Of a stretch of DNA of 64,000 nt, positions 47,030-59,596 are shown piece by piece (the stretch's first letter is position 1; every line of letters begins with the position of its first letter). Both the position numbers and the translations under genes were made by a program. The notes under the pieces were generated by a model. The model searched no databases and was not told the origin of the DNA. It worked only from the letters and a program-made list of their open reading frames with translations. This DNA is from Marthasterias glacialis (lineage: Eukaryota > Echinodermata > Asteroidea > Forcipulatida > Asteriidae). The stretch covers positions 9,168,351-9,232,350 of the forward strand of contig OU452235.1 in the NCBI GenBank assembly GCA_911728455.2, written 5' to 3'.

Positions 47030-47405
47030 GGTGAAAGATCTGACTCGATCGGTCCAACAGGACTTGAACAAACAAAAGCCATTGATATTACAAATAGATT
47101 TAACAACCACTTTGCCAGTATTGGTCGTACTCTGGATGGTTTGTTTGACAACACTTTTAACAACTATCTCGATAATTTTACTGCTAGTTACTTCAAATGT
47201 CATTTAAACCCCTTATTTCCACTCCTCAGTTTGAAACTTTTGCAGCAAATTCCCACTGGTAAAGCTTTTGGATTAGATGGAATAAACGGTCATTTTCTAA
47301 AATCTGGAGCCACTGTTTTAGCTAAACCTTTGACCAAGATTTTTCAGCTTAGCGTAGAAAGTGGAACTGTACCTGAGGAGTGGAGAATGACCAAAGTTAC
47401 GCAAA
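47030..47405 (+). mobile_element. LINE reverse-transcriptase fragment (CR1/Jockey-like)
   Basis: The open frame reads ANxFNxxF-type residues (ITNRFNNHFASIG), then KAFGLDGINGHFLKSGA and GTVPEEWRMTKV. These are the conserved N-terminal motifs of non-LTR reverse transcriptases: fingers, the KA.G.D motif and G..P..W. The catalytic YADD region is absent because the sequence passes straight into a piggyBac-MITE end at about 47406. The frame within the fragment is open, so it is not very old. Confidence 0.85.
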
Positions 47406-47417
47406 GAAAAAAAAACC

Positions 47418-47612
47418 CAGTAAAATCATGTGACCCAAGGTCAAACAAATGGTTGCCATGACAACAGCTAAACCCCGGCATAATTTTTTTTCCAATATGA
47501 TTCTAGATATATTTTTGGAAAAGTCAAAATTTCGCGTTTATCGGCGTAAGAGTTAAAAAGTTACCGAAAAAAATGGTGGGGGCATATTGTGCCTTCCCCG
47601 GTCTTGATAGGG
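47418..47612 (+). mobile_element. piggyBac-like MITE, right end only
   Basis: It matches 5042-5251 and ends GATAGGG at a TTAA (47613-47616). The left half is missing, replaced by the LINE fragment. Confidence 0.8.
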
Positions 47613-48052
47613 TTAAACTGTGTAGGATCGATGCATTAACCTCACGATCTTAAAGTACAGGCTGATATAGTCTTTGTATCATTCACAACCAGAATGGTTG
47701 ATATTTAATGTTCAGACAGTAGGACAGTGGACTATAATGCCATCATGGTCACCTGATATCGTATTACAGGCTAGCATAGTTTATTTATAATTTAAATCAA
47801 CACTGGGTGACATTCAATGGATATGCAGAAGGAGGGTTGACTGTGTATTTTATTGACACTGTCACCACATGATATCGTATTACAGGCTAGCATAATTCAT
47901 CTAACAATCAAAAGCAGAATTGATGATATTGAAGGTTCAGGTAGTAGGAGGGTTGACCGTGTACTGTTTAGTTGCATTCACCAAATGGCATCATACTGCA
48001 GTCTGGTATCCTAATGTGTCGTTCAAAACAGCAATAGGTGATATTTAATTCG

Positions 48053-48168
48053 GCGGCAATGCGACAGCACGACGCGACTATACGACGGCACGACGCGACA
48101 ATGGGACGGTACGACGCGACAATGCGACGGTACGACGCGACAATGCGACGGCACGATGCGACAATGCA
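48053..48168 (+). repeat. 20-bp minisatellite, copy 2 of block
   Basis: Five to six units of GCGACAATGCGACGGCACGAC. The inverted left half seen in copy 1 is absent. Confidence 0.8.
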
Positions 48169-48503
48169 TGGGATTTGTTCCAATGGTCTATCACTGGTTG
48201 TCTCTGTCAACCGTTTGGACGCATTACACGCTTCTCTGGCCTCAACCATTCTTACAATATAACAGTTCCGAAAGGCAGTTCGAAGATGTACTCTTCAATT
48301 TGTTTCGTTTCTTTCACGCATTGCTTCACTGTGGAACTTTATTACCCGTATCCTGTTTTGCTGCGAGCGAGAATCTCTCTCAATTTAAGCAGAATGTTAA
48401 CAGTTTTCTTCTGCCCTAATTTCCTATGCTGTATTTCTCTTTTCTTTGTAGCCCTCACCTATGATAACAAAAATAAAAACAATAAAGACGTGTTTTGTTT
48501 GGG

Positions 48504-48608
48504 TGGTTCGACGATGTCGACGTATTTTGTGGTGAGGACTGTATTGCGATGATTCTTAGTATGGGATTCCGTCAGGAACAGGCAGTTCGAACTCTCAAAG
48601 CTAGCATG
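48504..48608 (+). pseudogene. UBA-domain exon fragment, copy 2
   Basis: Reads DCIAMILSMGFRQEQAV, then RTLKASM, up to a GTATCT donor. The canonical MGF loop of UBA domains is intact here. A pyrimidine tract ending TTGTAG (~48451) could be the original acceptor, but the UBA frame is closed by a TAA between that point and the domain. Probably a captured exon piece. Confidence 0.5.
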
Positions 48609-48956
48609 GTATCTTTATTTTCAATACGGGTGACTCAAATAAAAGTGCGCCCTCTTTTGGTTGACCAAAAACTGTCTTTGTCACAGTCTTGAAACCTTAA
48701 CCCTTTTTTAAATGGCTGACATATGTCAAAAACAAACATTCAAAATATGACCATTTTACGTCGTATAAACACACAAAATGCTACCTGCTGCTTTGCAAAC
48801 CACTACAAAAGTTAAGCAATCGGGTTGATACGGCTTGCGCTGTAAGTCAACTAAAACTTGTGTGAACATTTCCCCATGATGCATTGCCGAAATGATCTGT
48901 CCGGGGCAGACTGTACAGCACGCACTGTATTATCGTAAACTTAACCTTTCGAAAGG

Positions 48957-49245
48957 TTGTGGAGTGTCGAGGCCAAGCGGTCTAGTATATCGGACTCAAA
49001 TTCTGGTGTTTGGGTCCCGGCCATGGCACTTGTGTCCTTGAGTAAGACACTTCACATCAATTGCTGAGTCCTTAGGATGGGATGTTAGCCGTAGGCCCCG
49101 TGTTGCTTAATGCATGTAAAAGAACCTAGTACACTTATCGTTACGAGAAGGGGTTTGCCACGTGTTTCTGGTTTGGTTGGCTGCAGATGAAAATGACGGA
49201 TATATGAGGAACATCTGACGTCCAAAACCCACCGCCAAAAATTGT
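48957..49245 (+). mobile_element. tRNA-derived SINE, copy in block 2
   Basis: Over 90 percent identical by eye to 1957-2250, including GAGGCCAAGCGGTCTAG and GGGTCCCGGCC. It was carried along with the block and was not independently inserted. Confidence 0.7.
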
Positions 49246-49751
49246 ACTAGTCCGGCGAGATTAGCAGCTTCTTAAAGGTAAGTTTTGAATTTTGCAGTTC
49301 TGAAAGATTTCCGCCCTAGAAACGGGCTCCCACATCTAGGACTCTGTATCTGTAAAAAAGTCTCTAGTGGAAATGTACATAGCGCCCTCTATTGACAGTT
49401 TTTCCCACATGATTCCAATCACTTGCTAAATCTCCATGTTTTTTTTATCAATGTTCTCAATAATTCGTCAAAATCACCTAAAATCACTGATTAATCCTTG
49501 TCCATCAACCAGTATATTCCCGCCCCGTGCGTGCAGTATAAAAGTGAGAAGGACCTTTATTATTTTATTGGTTCATAAGATGGGCTATTGAAAGTAATTG
49601 GGGACTTGTTTATAATTTACATGGGTTGCTTGGGAAATTTGTTATTCATCAGTTATGAATACCTTGCCAAAGTTGTTGATTATACTATATATATTTCTTG
49701 CCATTTGGGGTCTAATATCATTCCATTTCTTCTGAAAGTTTACCTGCCAGT

Positions 49752-52700
49752 TGTTGAGTATTGACAAGTCAGCATAGCGCCCTCTGTTGACACACTGTTT
49801 TGTTGTTGCTGAAGTTACATGGAGTAGTAAACTCATGTCAGATACTTTGTTTAAATAAACCTGTTGTTATTGTTCTAAAGAAGGTCTCGTTTCACCATTC
49901 ATTGATATTGTGAATGTGGCAGCGGAGGTAGAACTCCTCGCTGCATAAGAACTGAAACTAGCGACTGAATAACTTGGTCTGGAAATCCGCTGCAAAGTTT
50001 ACAGATTTTCGCCAACGCTATGGTATGTACATATTACATTCTACATGTTGTTTGACATGATGTACGGCGATAAGTACAACTACAGTGTAACGAACTTTTA
50101 GTACTGTTACTTCATACTTCAAGCTTCGATTACAAAATTATTCAGCTGATTAAATAAGTGTCGAAATGGCTACAGCAAAACCAGTCAGTGGGATCAAACC
50201 TCCACAACCTCCAGATTTTAGGGCTATGAAACACCTCTCTGAGAATTGGAGACTATTCAAGCAAAAGTGGATGAACTATGCCGTGATCACCAACCTCGCT
50301 GCTCATGAGCAGGTATACCAAGTAGCTCTATTACTGCATACACTTGGTGATGAAGGGCTGAACATTTATAATGGTTTTCAGTTTGACACTGACGACAACG
50401 CTCGCACTACAGAAGAAATTCTCGTAAAGTTTGACTCTTTCGCTGTAGGGGAAGTAAACGAGACATAAAATTATGAGAGGTTCCTGTTTAACAAAAGGGA
50501 CCAAAAGGAGGGTGAATCAGTTGAATCCTTCCTAGCAGCTGTTCGCAGCCTCATGAAAACATGCAATTATCATGCAGACTCGCAGGACTCCATTCTCAGG
50601 GACCGTATTGTCCTAGGAATCCGTGAACAGGAAACACAAAAACTGTTGCTTCGTGAGCCCAAGCTAACACTAGAATTGTGTGTAAACATCTGCAAGGCAG
50701 CTGAGAATGCAAACACACAAGGGAAAGTATTGAGACCAGAATCAGTTGATGTTTCCTCTGTAAAGAAAGTCAGTGGCTCACAACAGAAATCAACTTCGAA
50801 GCAGAAGCCATGGAAACCTACTACCAAATCTAAGCCATCCACTGAGCGAAACAACACATCCTTTTTGACACCTGGAAAGCGCGAGTGTAACTACTGTGGT
50901 CGAACACATGTGATGAGAAAGACTGACTGTCCAGCGTGGGGCAGAACATGTTCTAATTGCAATGGAAAAAATCACTTCAAGGCCAAGTGCAAGAAAACGA
51001 AGGTGCATACTGTATTTGAGAAGGCAGAATCTTATGCAGATTCCGATAATGAATATGACTATGATGCATACCTCGCAAATGTGCACAGTAAAAGGCACAA
51101 GATCCTCACAGCCAAGTTAGCAGTAAACGACTGTCACATTCGCTTTCAAATGGACACAGGTGCAGACGTCAATACTATCTGCCAGCTGATTTGTTCGTAA
51201 AGAACAAGTTCAACCGACTAAAGTAAAATTAGTCATGTGGAATGGCACAAAAGTTAAGCCTCTAGGGGAAACTAGGATCCCCATCACGAATGTCTGCACT
51301 GGTGAACAACATAGTGCTGTCTTTATCGTTGTGCCAAATGATCTCAATTGCCTACTGGGTTTGAAAACCATGACTGAGATGCACCTAATAACAGTGAACG
51401 AAGATCGCTTCGTTGCGGGCGTAACCAGCCAGACAAAGCAGCCTATCGGTGACTTTGGGGTAGCTAGCCTCCAAGTTGATCCAACGATTAAACCACGTAC
51501 GTTGCCTAGTCGTAAAGTACCGGTAGCACTCAAAGGCGATGTCCAAGCGGAACTGAACAATCTTGTGGAACGTGGTGTACTTATCCCTGTGACAGAGCCT
51601 ACACAGTGGGTAAGTCAAATGGCTGTTGTCCGAAAAGCAAATGGCAAACTCAGAATTTGCATCGACCCGCAACCCCAAAATGAAGCTCTCATGAGAGAAC
51701 ACTATAAATTGCCTACTGTCGATGACGTATTGCCAATGCTACATGATGCTAAAGTATTTAGCAAACTCGACGCAAAGTGCAAGGTGCCAAATGACGCACG
51801 CCCATATTATGATATGAGAGATGTTTTGAGTTATGAAGATGAAATCATTCTGAAAGGTGAGACAATCTTGATTCCAAAATGTCTGCGGCGAGACATTCTG
51901 AAGAGATTACACTCTGCCCACATGGGCTACAACAGTATGATTCGTCGTGCACGATCCCTCGTTTTTTGGCCCAACATGGCCAAAGATATCAAGCAGCTTG
52001 TAGATACCTGTGAACCTTGTCAAGAACTTAGACCGCGAAACCCGAGAGAGACACTCAAACCTCAAAATGATGGAAATGGTCCATGGGACAAAATCGCAAG
52101 TGATCTTTTTGAGGCAAAAGGTCGACAATACGTAGTAACCATTGATTACTATTCAAAATTCATCGAAGTGGATCATTTGCAGACAACTACAAGTGCCAAA
52201 TTGATCTCTGTCTTCAAAAAGCAGTTTGCACGATTTGGAATTCCGAGAGTGCTTACCACGGACTCTGGTTCGCAATACACATCCACAGAATTCCAGCAAT
52301 TCCTGAGAAACTGGGGAGTTGTTCATGTTCAGTCCTCCCCAGGACACCATAGTGCGAATGGCAAAGCTGAGAGTGCTGTCAAAGTTGCCAAACATCTCAT
52401 TCTGAAAGCAAGCAAAACTGGAACAGACCCAAACATTGCGTTATTGGAGCAGCGCAACACCCCGCGTGTAGACACAGGCAAGAGCCCAGCTGAGATGATG
52501 TTTTGTTACAAACCTCGCACAATGCTCCCCTGTGTCAAGAAGGATAAACGCCCACCAGATGTTGTGAATAAGAAACTCAAGCATAGAAAGGTTGTGAAAC
52601 AGTACCACGATCGCAGAGCTCATGATCTGCCACAACTACAAACTGGCCAAACAGTTTATTTTGAGCATAAGGAAAGAGACCAGTGGATCCTTGGAAAAGT

Positions 52701-53522
52701 TGTGGAAGTGGTAGGTGAACGCACTTATCTAGTAGAAGGACAAAACAATGGTCTCTACCGTCGAAACCGAGTACAACTCCGTCCAACTAAGGTTGAAATG
52801 CACAAACACACACCACCAGTGTGGGTCCCAAGTACCAGCTCTGGAACCACACCACTCCCTCTCAAAAACCCACAGAGCGACTCCCAGGAGAAGGTCAGAC
52901 CAAAGCCGGACAATGACCCTGTCCCCATCCCTAAACCCGTATCCGTCCCTCATGCTCAGACTGCTCATGCTCACCCACCCGTTACTGAACAGACTTTACG
53001 GAAAAGTGACCGGGCCCGTAAAGAACCAAACTATCTGAAGGATTTTGTTCGCAAATAACTGTTTGAGATTTCTACTGCTACAAATAGTTGATAAGTAATG
53101 GACTCTGTTTAAAAAAGAAAAAGGAAAAAAAACAGTTTTTTTTTTTTTTTTCTTAAACAACCACCATTGTAAGGAACAGAACATTATTTTATTACTGGTT
53201 CACTACTGGATGGACAAATTTTTTATTTCATGGCCACTAGTGAGAACACAAATTTTAGTTTCACTGTATTTCTTCCTCTTCCAAGCCTCACGGAAAAACA
53301 AACAAGCAATGAAAAAAAAAAAAAAAAAAAGGGAGGATGTTGAGTATTGACAAGTCAGCATAGCGCCCTCTGTTGACACACTGTTTTGTTGTTGCTGAAG
53401 TTACATGGAGTAGTAAACTCATGTCAGATACTTTGTTTAAATAAACCTGTTGTTATTGTTTTAAAGAAGGTCTCGTTTCACCATTCATTGATATTGTGAA
53501 TCTGCTACCAAACCAAGCAACA
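49752..53522 (+). mobile_element. Gypsy LTR retrotransposon, broken, nested in the BEL 5' LTR
   Basis: Probable 5-bp duplication CCAGT at 49747-49751 and 53523-53527. 5' LTR ~49752-49916, 3' LTR 53338 to ~53505-53522. The LTRs differ at about one base over 163, so insertion is recent, later than the BEL. A tRNA-Leu-like primer site (TGGCAGCGG, 49917) and a polypurine tract (A-run then GGGAGGA, up to 53337) are present. Parts seen: gag (from 50166), CCHC knuckles (~50885-50990), aspartic protease (MDTGAD, ~51150), a reverse-transcriptase region, integrase with HHCC and catalytic core (~51890-52500), and a C-terminal tail to 53058. It is shorter than a usual Gypsy element and broken at about three or more places. 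Confidence 0.92.
53338..53522 (+). repeat. Gypsy 3' LTR
   Basis: Starts TGTTGAGTATTGAC directly after the polypurine tract and matches 49752-49914 with a single difference. The last ~20 bases (to 53522) have no match next to the 5' LTR, so the exact LTR end is uncertain. Confidence 0.85.
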
Positions 53523-53802
53523 CCAGTAAAGTTACCATCCTAGTTATTACGCCTACCCTATTATGGGATTATTTTTGGGTTATAGTTGATCCTGTTCCTG
53601 TTATAGATTATTGGTGTAATTTGAAGTCTTTACTGTTTCCACGTAATAATCTGCGCCTGTAATTTATTTAAACTCATTAGGAGTTATTGTTATTTTATTG
53701 TAGAACCACGGGTAAAGCTCACACTGGTAACACTCCCTATAAAACGACTCCAATAAATAATTCAAAGAAGTTAATCACTGGTCTGGTTGTCACATTTTTT
53801 CA

Positions 53803-53834
53803 TGGTCCTTCGAGCCGGATTCGAACCAGCGACC
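53803..53834 (+). promoter_or_regulatory. BEL primer-binding site matching tRNA-Tyr
   Basis: Begins TGGTCCTTCGAGCCGG immediately after the LTR. It is complementary to the 3' end of animal tRNA-Tyr (acceptor CCTTCGA, T arm and beyond) over about 32 bases with roughly one mismatch to the vertebrate tRNA. That is longer than the usual 10-18 base site. Confidence 0.8.
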
Positions 53835-56800
53835 TATGGATAACAATCGAGTTCAACCATCCAGAACATCTCGACCCCCTCAACACCTGCAGGAGTTCGT
53901 GATGGACAGCCTCTCCGACAGCCATACCGGTGATGATTCTAAATCAAATAAACATTCCTCCAATCGAAGTCAAGGCAGTTCCAAAGCAGAGTCAATCCAC
54001 GAATGCCAGCATTCCTCTAACCGAAGTCATCAGCCAAGCCCAGAATCCAGCAATAGAAGTTGGCACGCCTCTAATCGAAGTCAAAGTCTCAGCTCCAGAC
54101 GAGAGTACAGACTACCAAGCCGGCACTCTTCAAGACGAAGTTCTGGCTCGAATCAGTCTATTCTAGAATCTCACACACATCAGCCCTGAGTGATGCCAAT
54201 TCTGCCAAACTTCGAGCTCTTCGTAAGAAAACGGAGTATGAGGAGTTGCAACGTCAGTTGGAGGAGGATGAGGCTGCTGATAAAGAATTGCAGATAATAG
54301 ATGGTCAAGCTCGGAAAGCCCGTCTCCAGGCCGAAGAAATAGAACGGAGTGCCTTGAGAGACCGTGAAAACCTGACAAAGAAATTATCCCGCCAAAGAAG
54401 ATTGAGGATTGCCCAGCAATAAATGGCTGAGGCAAATGCTATCAGTACCCTAATAGATGATACATGTGCTTCCTCACCACTGAAAGGCAGTCACATCATT
54501 GACACCCAAGCCAATGCACCCACACCTGCTCCTGAGACAACCAGTCACATCTCACCTAAGCAAGATCTTATTCGTTCAGCAGAGGACTCTCCCCCTTACC
54601 ATCTTCACCAATTACCATACCTTCTCCGTCAGAACCACCGGCACCCACAGTCATGGATCTCCTTGTTACCTCATCACATGGTATTCCAAAGCCGACTCTG
54701 CCTAAATTCTCTGATGGGAAGGACAAGGATTTTGCCTTATTGAAGATGGTTTTGGAGAATCTTCTGGACGTGCACCCGCATCTCACCGAACACTACAAGT
54801 TCCAGGTGATGATTGACCGTCTGGGGGGGGGGGCAAGCTCAGAAACTAGCCAAAGCGTTCATGTATTCCAAGAAACCATACACTGATGACCTGTCTCCAC
54901 TGAAAGATAAATATGGACAGCCCCGACAACTGCTACAAAGTGAAATCCGAGCCATTATGTCGACTCCTTAAATTAAGTATGGAGACACCAATGCCCTTTG
55001 CGAGTTCTTCCTCGATGTATTGTCCTTGGTAGGGATGCTGAAGGCCCTAGAGGGTGAGGATGACGTGGAGTGGAAGTGCGGATCGCACGTAGATCGACTT
55101 CTGAGTAAGTTGGCCCCAAGCTACAGGAATAGCTTCATGGAACATTGTCTTAACAAAGGCATACTTAAACCCAACTCCAGTCAAACCTACACACTTACCC
55201 AGTTCTCCCGGTGGCTCCGGGTCAAGTCCCAATATCAGAGTTTTGCGCACAGAGCAGTGTCCGGCGATGAGCCAGTGAATCCCACTTCCTATAGACGACA
55301 AAGCCATCAGCAGCCCCAGAAGAAGGAAACTCCAACTGCTGTATTCCTGTCAGAGTCCAATCCCAAGGCTAAATCCAAGAATAAACCTAAGCCATTCTGC
55401 CCCTTCTGTGATAGCAAGGAACACTATCTTGGAGGATGCCCTGAGTTGAAGAAGCTAGATACTGACCACATCGTCAGTTGGATCCAGGGGAAAGGACGCT
55501 GCTGGAAATGCGGCCGAGCACATAAGCCTGAGGAGTGTACCCTGAAAAAACCTTGCCACTCATGTAAAGAGGTTCACCTTACAGTACTACATGATGCCGC
55601 TCAGAAGGCTACCAGTCATGTTTACTGGATACAAACCTCCAACCAGGAAGTCTTCATAGACAAACCCACTCGTCCGCACAACGTCATGTTAAAGGTGGTA
55701 CCAATTCTCCTTCATGGTCCAGCGGGTACTCTGGATACGTATGCAATCCTTGATGATGGTTCAGAGCGAACCATGCTACTTCAGTCAGCAGCAGATAAAC
55801 TACAGCTCGGAGGAAAACCAGAGACCATGCTCCTACGGACAATCCGTGATGACATTGTCGAATGCCATGGTCAATCTTCATCCTTCCAGCTGTCTCCCAA
55901 ACATCAGCCTGATGTGAAGTTCACCATCTCCCGAGCCTTCTCTGCCAGTAACCTGTGTTTATCCGAGTATACCTATCCAGTGGAAACTCTACAGCAACAG
56001 TACAACCACCTCCGCAGCCTGCAGCTACCACAACAATCCAGAATGCATGTCCAGTAATACTCATTGGCTCTGACTATACAGAACTCATCGTCCCAATACA
56101 ACCCTTCACATTTGGTCCTCATGGAGCACCAGTCGCAATCAACACAAAGCTTGGTTGGACCATCCAAGGACCGGTTAAGATTGGGAGGAAGCTGCCAGAG
56201 CACAAAGTCTTCATAACTTCATTGTTTTCCCCAACAGACGACCTTTTCCAACACGTGGAGAGACTCTGGCAAGCAGACGTTCTACCATATGTCAGCGAGA
56301 GGCATGTTACACGCTCAAAGCTGGATCAACAAGCTGTTCAGTTGGCTGGAGGAGAAAACAATCCGGATGGAGGTTGAAGGGATACAACGCTACGCAACCC
56401 CTCTTCTTCGAATCAGTGATGGCGTCCGATTCAACGCACCTAAAGAGGCAGTTCTTCCCACCCTCAGGCGGACAGAGAAGCGGCTTTGAAAACATCCAGT
56501 GTTGGCTCAGAACATAATGAGCTTATCACCATGCTAGTTGACTCGGGCCATGTTCGAAGAGTGAAAGCAGATGAAGCAGCCAAATCAAAAGAGTCATGGT
56601 TCATTCAACATCTCACTGTTCATCACAACGGGAAGTATCGCCTTGTATTTGATTGCTCATTTAGGTATGACAGCCTAGTTCTAAACGAACATCTACTGCC
56701 TGGTCCGTCCCTTGGTGCTTCCCTAGTTGGCGTATTACTACGCTTCCGTCAGATGGATGTGGCAATCTCTGGAGACATCAAGGCCATGTTCCACCGGGTG

Positions 56801-59596
56801 AGGTTACTGCCTAGTGAAAGATCACTGTTTCGTTTCCTGTGGCGAAACCTAGATGTAAACACTGAACCTACAACCTACGAATGGCAAGTCCTGCCATTTG
56901 GATCTACCTGTAGTCCCTGCTGTGCAAGCCTTGCCCTGAGAAAGCATGCATCTGCCCATCGCAATGACTACACTGAAGTTGCCAACTCGATAGACAAGTC
57001 TTTATTCGTTGATAACTGCTTGGATAGCGTCCCTGATGGTGCAAAAGCCAAGTCCCTTCTAAATAAGATGCGAGAGCTGCTGGCCAGCGCAGGATTTGAA
57101 ATTCGTCAGTGGGCTAGTAACTTTCCCTCAATGGTAGAAAATCTCACACCCGAAGCTCAATCTGATGGTTGTGAACTTTGGCTGACCTCTCGTGAGATAA
57201 ATTCACCTGAACCAACACTTGGTCTGCAGTGGAATTGCAGCACAGACAAATTGCAGTACCGGAGCCACAAAATTGACTACGAGTGTCTAAACATGCGGAA
57301 CATGTACCGAATCCTGGCCAGCCAATACGACCCGATTGGTTATCTCACCCCTTTTACAGCACGAGCAAGAGTAATCATCCAGGAGTTGTGGAAAACAAAG
57401 CGCTGCTGGGATGATGCCCTGGAGAGTGGTTTCCAGATAAGTGGCAAGCATGGGAAGATGAACTACCTAATCTGACAAGCATCCAGTTATCCCGCTGCTA
57501 CACCCCACCTTCCGTATGTCAGACTGCAGTTGGTCGTCAGCTGCACGTGTTCTGCGACGCTTCAGAGAGAGTTTATGGAGCTGTGGCCTATCTCCGTACC
57601 AACGATATCAGTAGCAACGTCCTACTATCCATGCCTCGATTGGAACTTTCTGCAGCCTTAGCAGGAGCCCAACTTTTTGATCTACTTCAGAGGGAGCTTA
57701 CTCTACCAATTGATGATGTTGTACTATGGAGTGACTCCACTGCTGTCCTTGCCTGGCTGCAGTCCGAGTCCTGTAGGTACAAGGTGTTTGTGGGAACGCG
57801 AGTTGCAGAAATTCAGACCCTTACTGATGTCCAACAGTGGCGCTATGTTGTCACTTAAAACAATCCAGCAGATGATCTCACTCAAGGCAAGACTCTCCTT
57901 GAGCTTAGCAGGGCATCTAGATGGAGGGATGGACCCCCTTCCTCCTGTCTTCATCAGATACCTAGCCGGCTCATCCTCCTTCACAAACTGAAGATGAGAC
58001 AGAGAATAGAAAGTCGACGTTCTGCGGTATGGCTACCATGCAGCCAGCTAACATTCCTGATCCATCTCAGTATGACACCTGGGACGACCTCATCTTGGCT
58101 GTCAAGCAAACCCTTGATGGGGTGGCCAACACCGCTAAGCCTCCTGAGTTAACAGCCGATGAAAGATCAAAGATAGAGTTGCTACTTTATCAACACGCCC
58201 AATATGACAGCTTCCCTGAAGAGCTGGCCGCCCTCAAGGTAGACAAGGACCTTCCTCGCAATAGTAGACTACTACAGCTTGCCCAAGAGTATGATGTATC
58301 CGGTGGTCTTATTCGAGTAGGAGGGCGTCTCAGACGATCCGAGGACATCCCTGCGGATACTAAACACCCAATTGTGATGGGTCCAGCGCACCCTATTGTT
58401 AAGCTGATTATCCAGGATTATGATGGGAGAACCTTACATTATGGACCGGAACAACTACTTGCAGAGATTCGTCGTACCTTTTGGGTTCTGCGGGGAAGGG
58501 AGGCCATCCGCAAACATCAACGAAGGTGCCTCAACTGCCAGAAGTGGCGAGCTCAACCCCATGTTCCCAGAATGGGCGATCTTCCACCATCACGTCTTCG
58601 CCTGTACAAGCCAGCGTTCTACTTCACCGGAGTGGATTGTTTCGGCCCCATGATGGTTAAAATCAGACGGCGTTCGGAGAAACGATGGAGAAATCATCTT
58701 TGAGTGTATGACCTCACGTGCCGTTCATCTCGACCTACTAGACAGCATCGATAGTGACGCCTTCCTCATGGCCCTCAGACGATTTATCTCCCGAAGAGGC
58801 AAGCCTTATGAGCTGCTGTCAGACTGTGGCACAAACTTTAAAGGAGGTGACGCTGAACTACAAGAGGCATTGTACTCCATGAGTCCCACTCTACAGAAAG
58901 AGCTAGCCAAACAACAAGTGCGGTTCAGTTTCAATCCCCCGAAAGCCCCACACTTTGGAGGAGTATGGGAAAGGGAAATAAAGTCAGTCAAGGATGGTCT
59001 TCGAGTTACTCTGAACGATCAGACTGTCTCTGAGGCTGTTCTACGGACAGTGCTCATCGAAGTAGAGGGCATCTTAAACTCAAAACCACTTGGATATGTC
59101 TCATCTGACGTAGCCAACCTTGACCCAATCACTCCAAACCTACTGCTGTTGGGCCGACTGGATACATCATTACCTCAAGTTGTTTACCCGGCAAAAGATC
59201 TACTAGGCAGACGTCGCTGGAAACACAGTCAGGTGTTAGCTGAAAACTTCTGGTCTCGCTTCATACAGTTCTACCTCCCCACTCTCCAGAAGCATCAGAA
59301 ATGGCAAAGGGACACCATTGAGCTGAAGCCTAATGATTTTGTCATGATAGTCGACCAGAACCTACACCGAGCCCAGTGACCAATTGGGAGAGTAGAAAAA
59401 GCCTTCCCAGGAGTTGATGGACGTGTTTGCACTGCCAATGTGCGCTTAAGGAAAATGTGTATACCCGTCCAGTTGCTCGGCTAATCCGACTTCCAGAACT
59501 GCCAGATGATGAAACACCAGTTAAGGCCTGATTGAGGACTAAAGACACCTAGAGCCATTTTAGCAAGTAAATTTAGTACCCAAATTTAGGGGCGGC

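Larger units (their letters stand above)
47617..49345. repeat. Mosaic duplicated block, copy 2, left part
   Basis: Collinear with 1-2355 from 47751 onward, with the 300-965 segment missing. Copy 2 begins one ~117-bp repeat earlier than the window's copy 1. The block is interrupted at 49351 by the BEL element. Confidence 0.85.
49351..53802 (+). repeat. BEL/Pao 5' LTR, split by the Gypsy insertion
   Basis: LTR sequence occupies 49351-49751 and 53528-53802. It contains a TATA-like AGTATAAAAGTGAG near 49538 and AATAAATAATTC near the 3' end. Its counterpart is 59597-60305. Confidence 0.9.
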
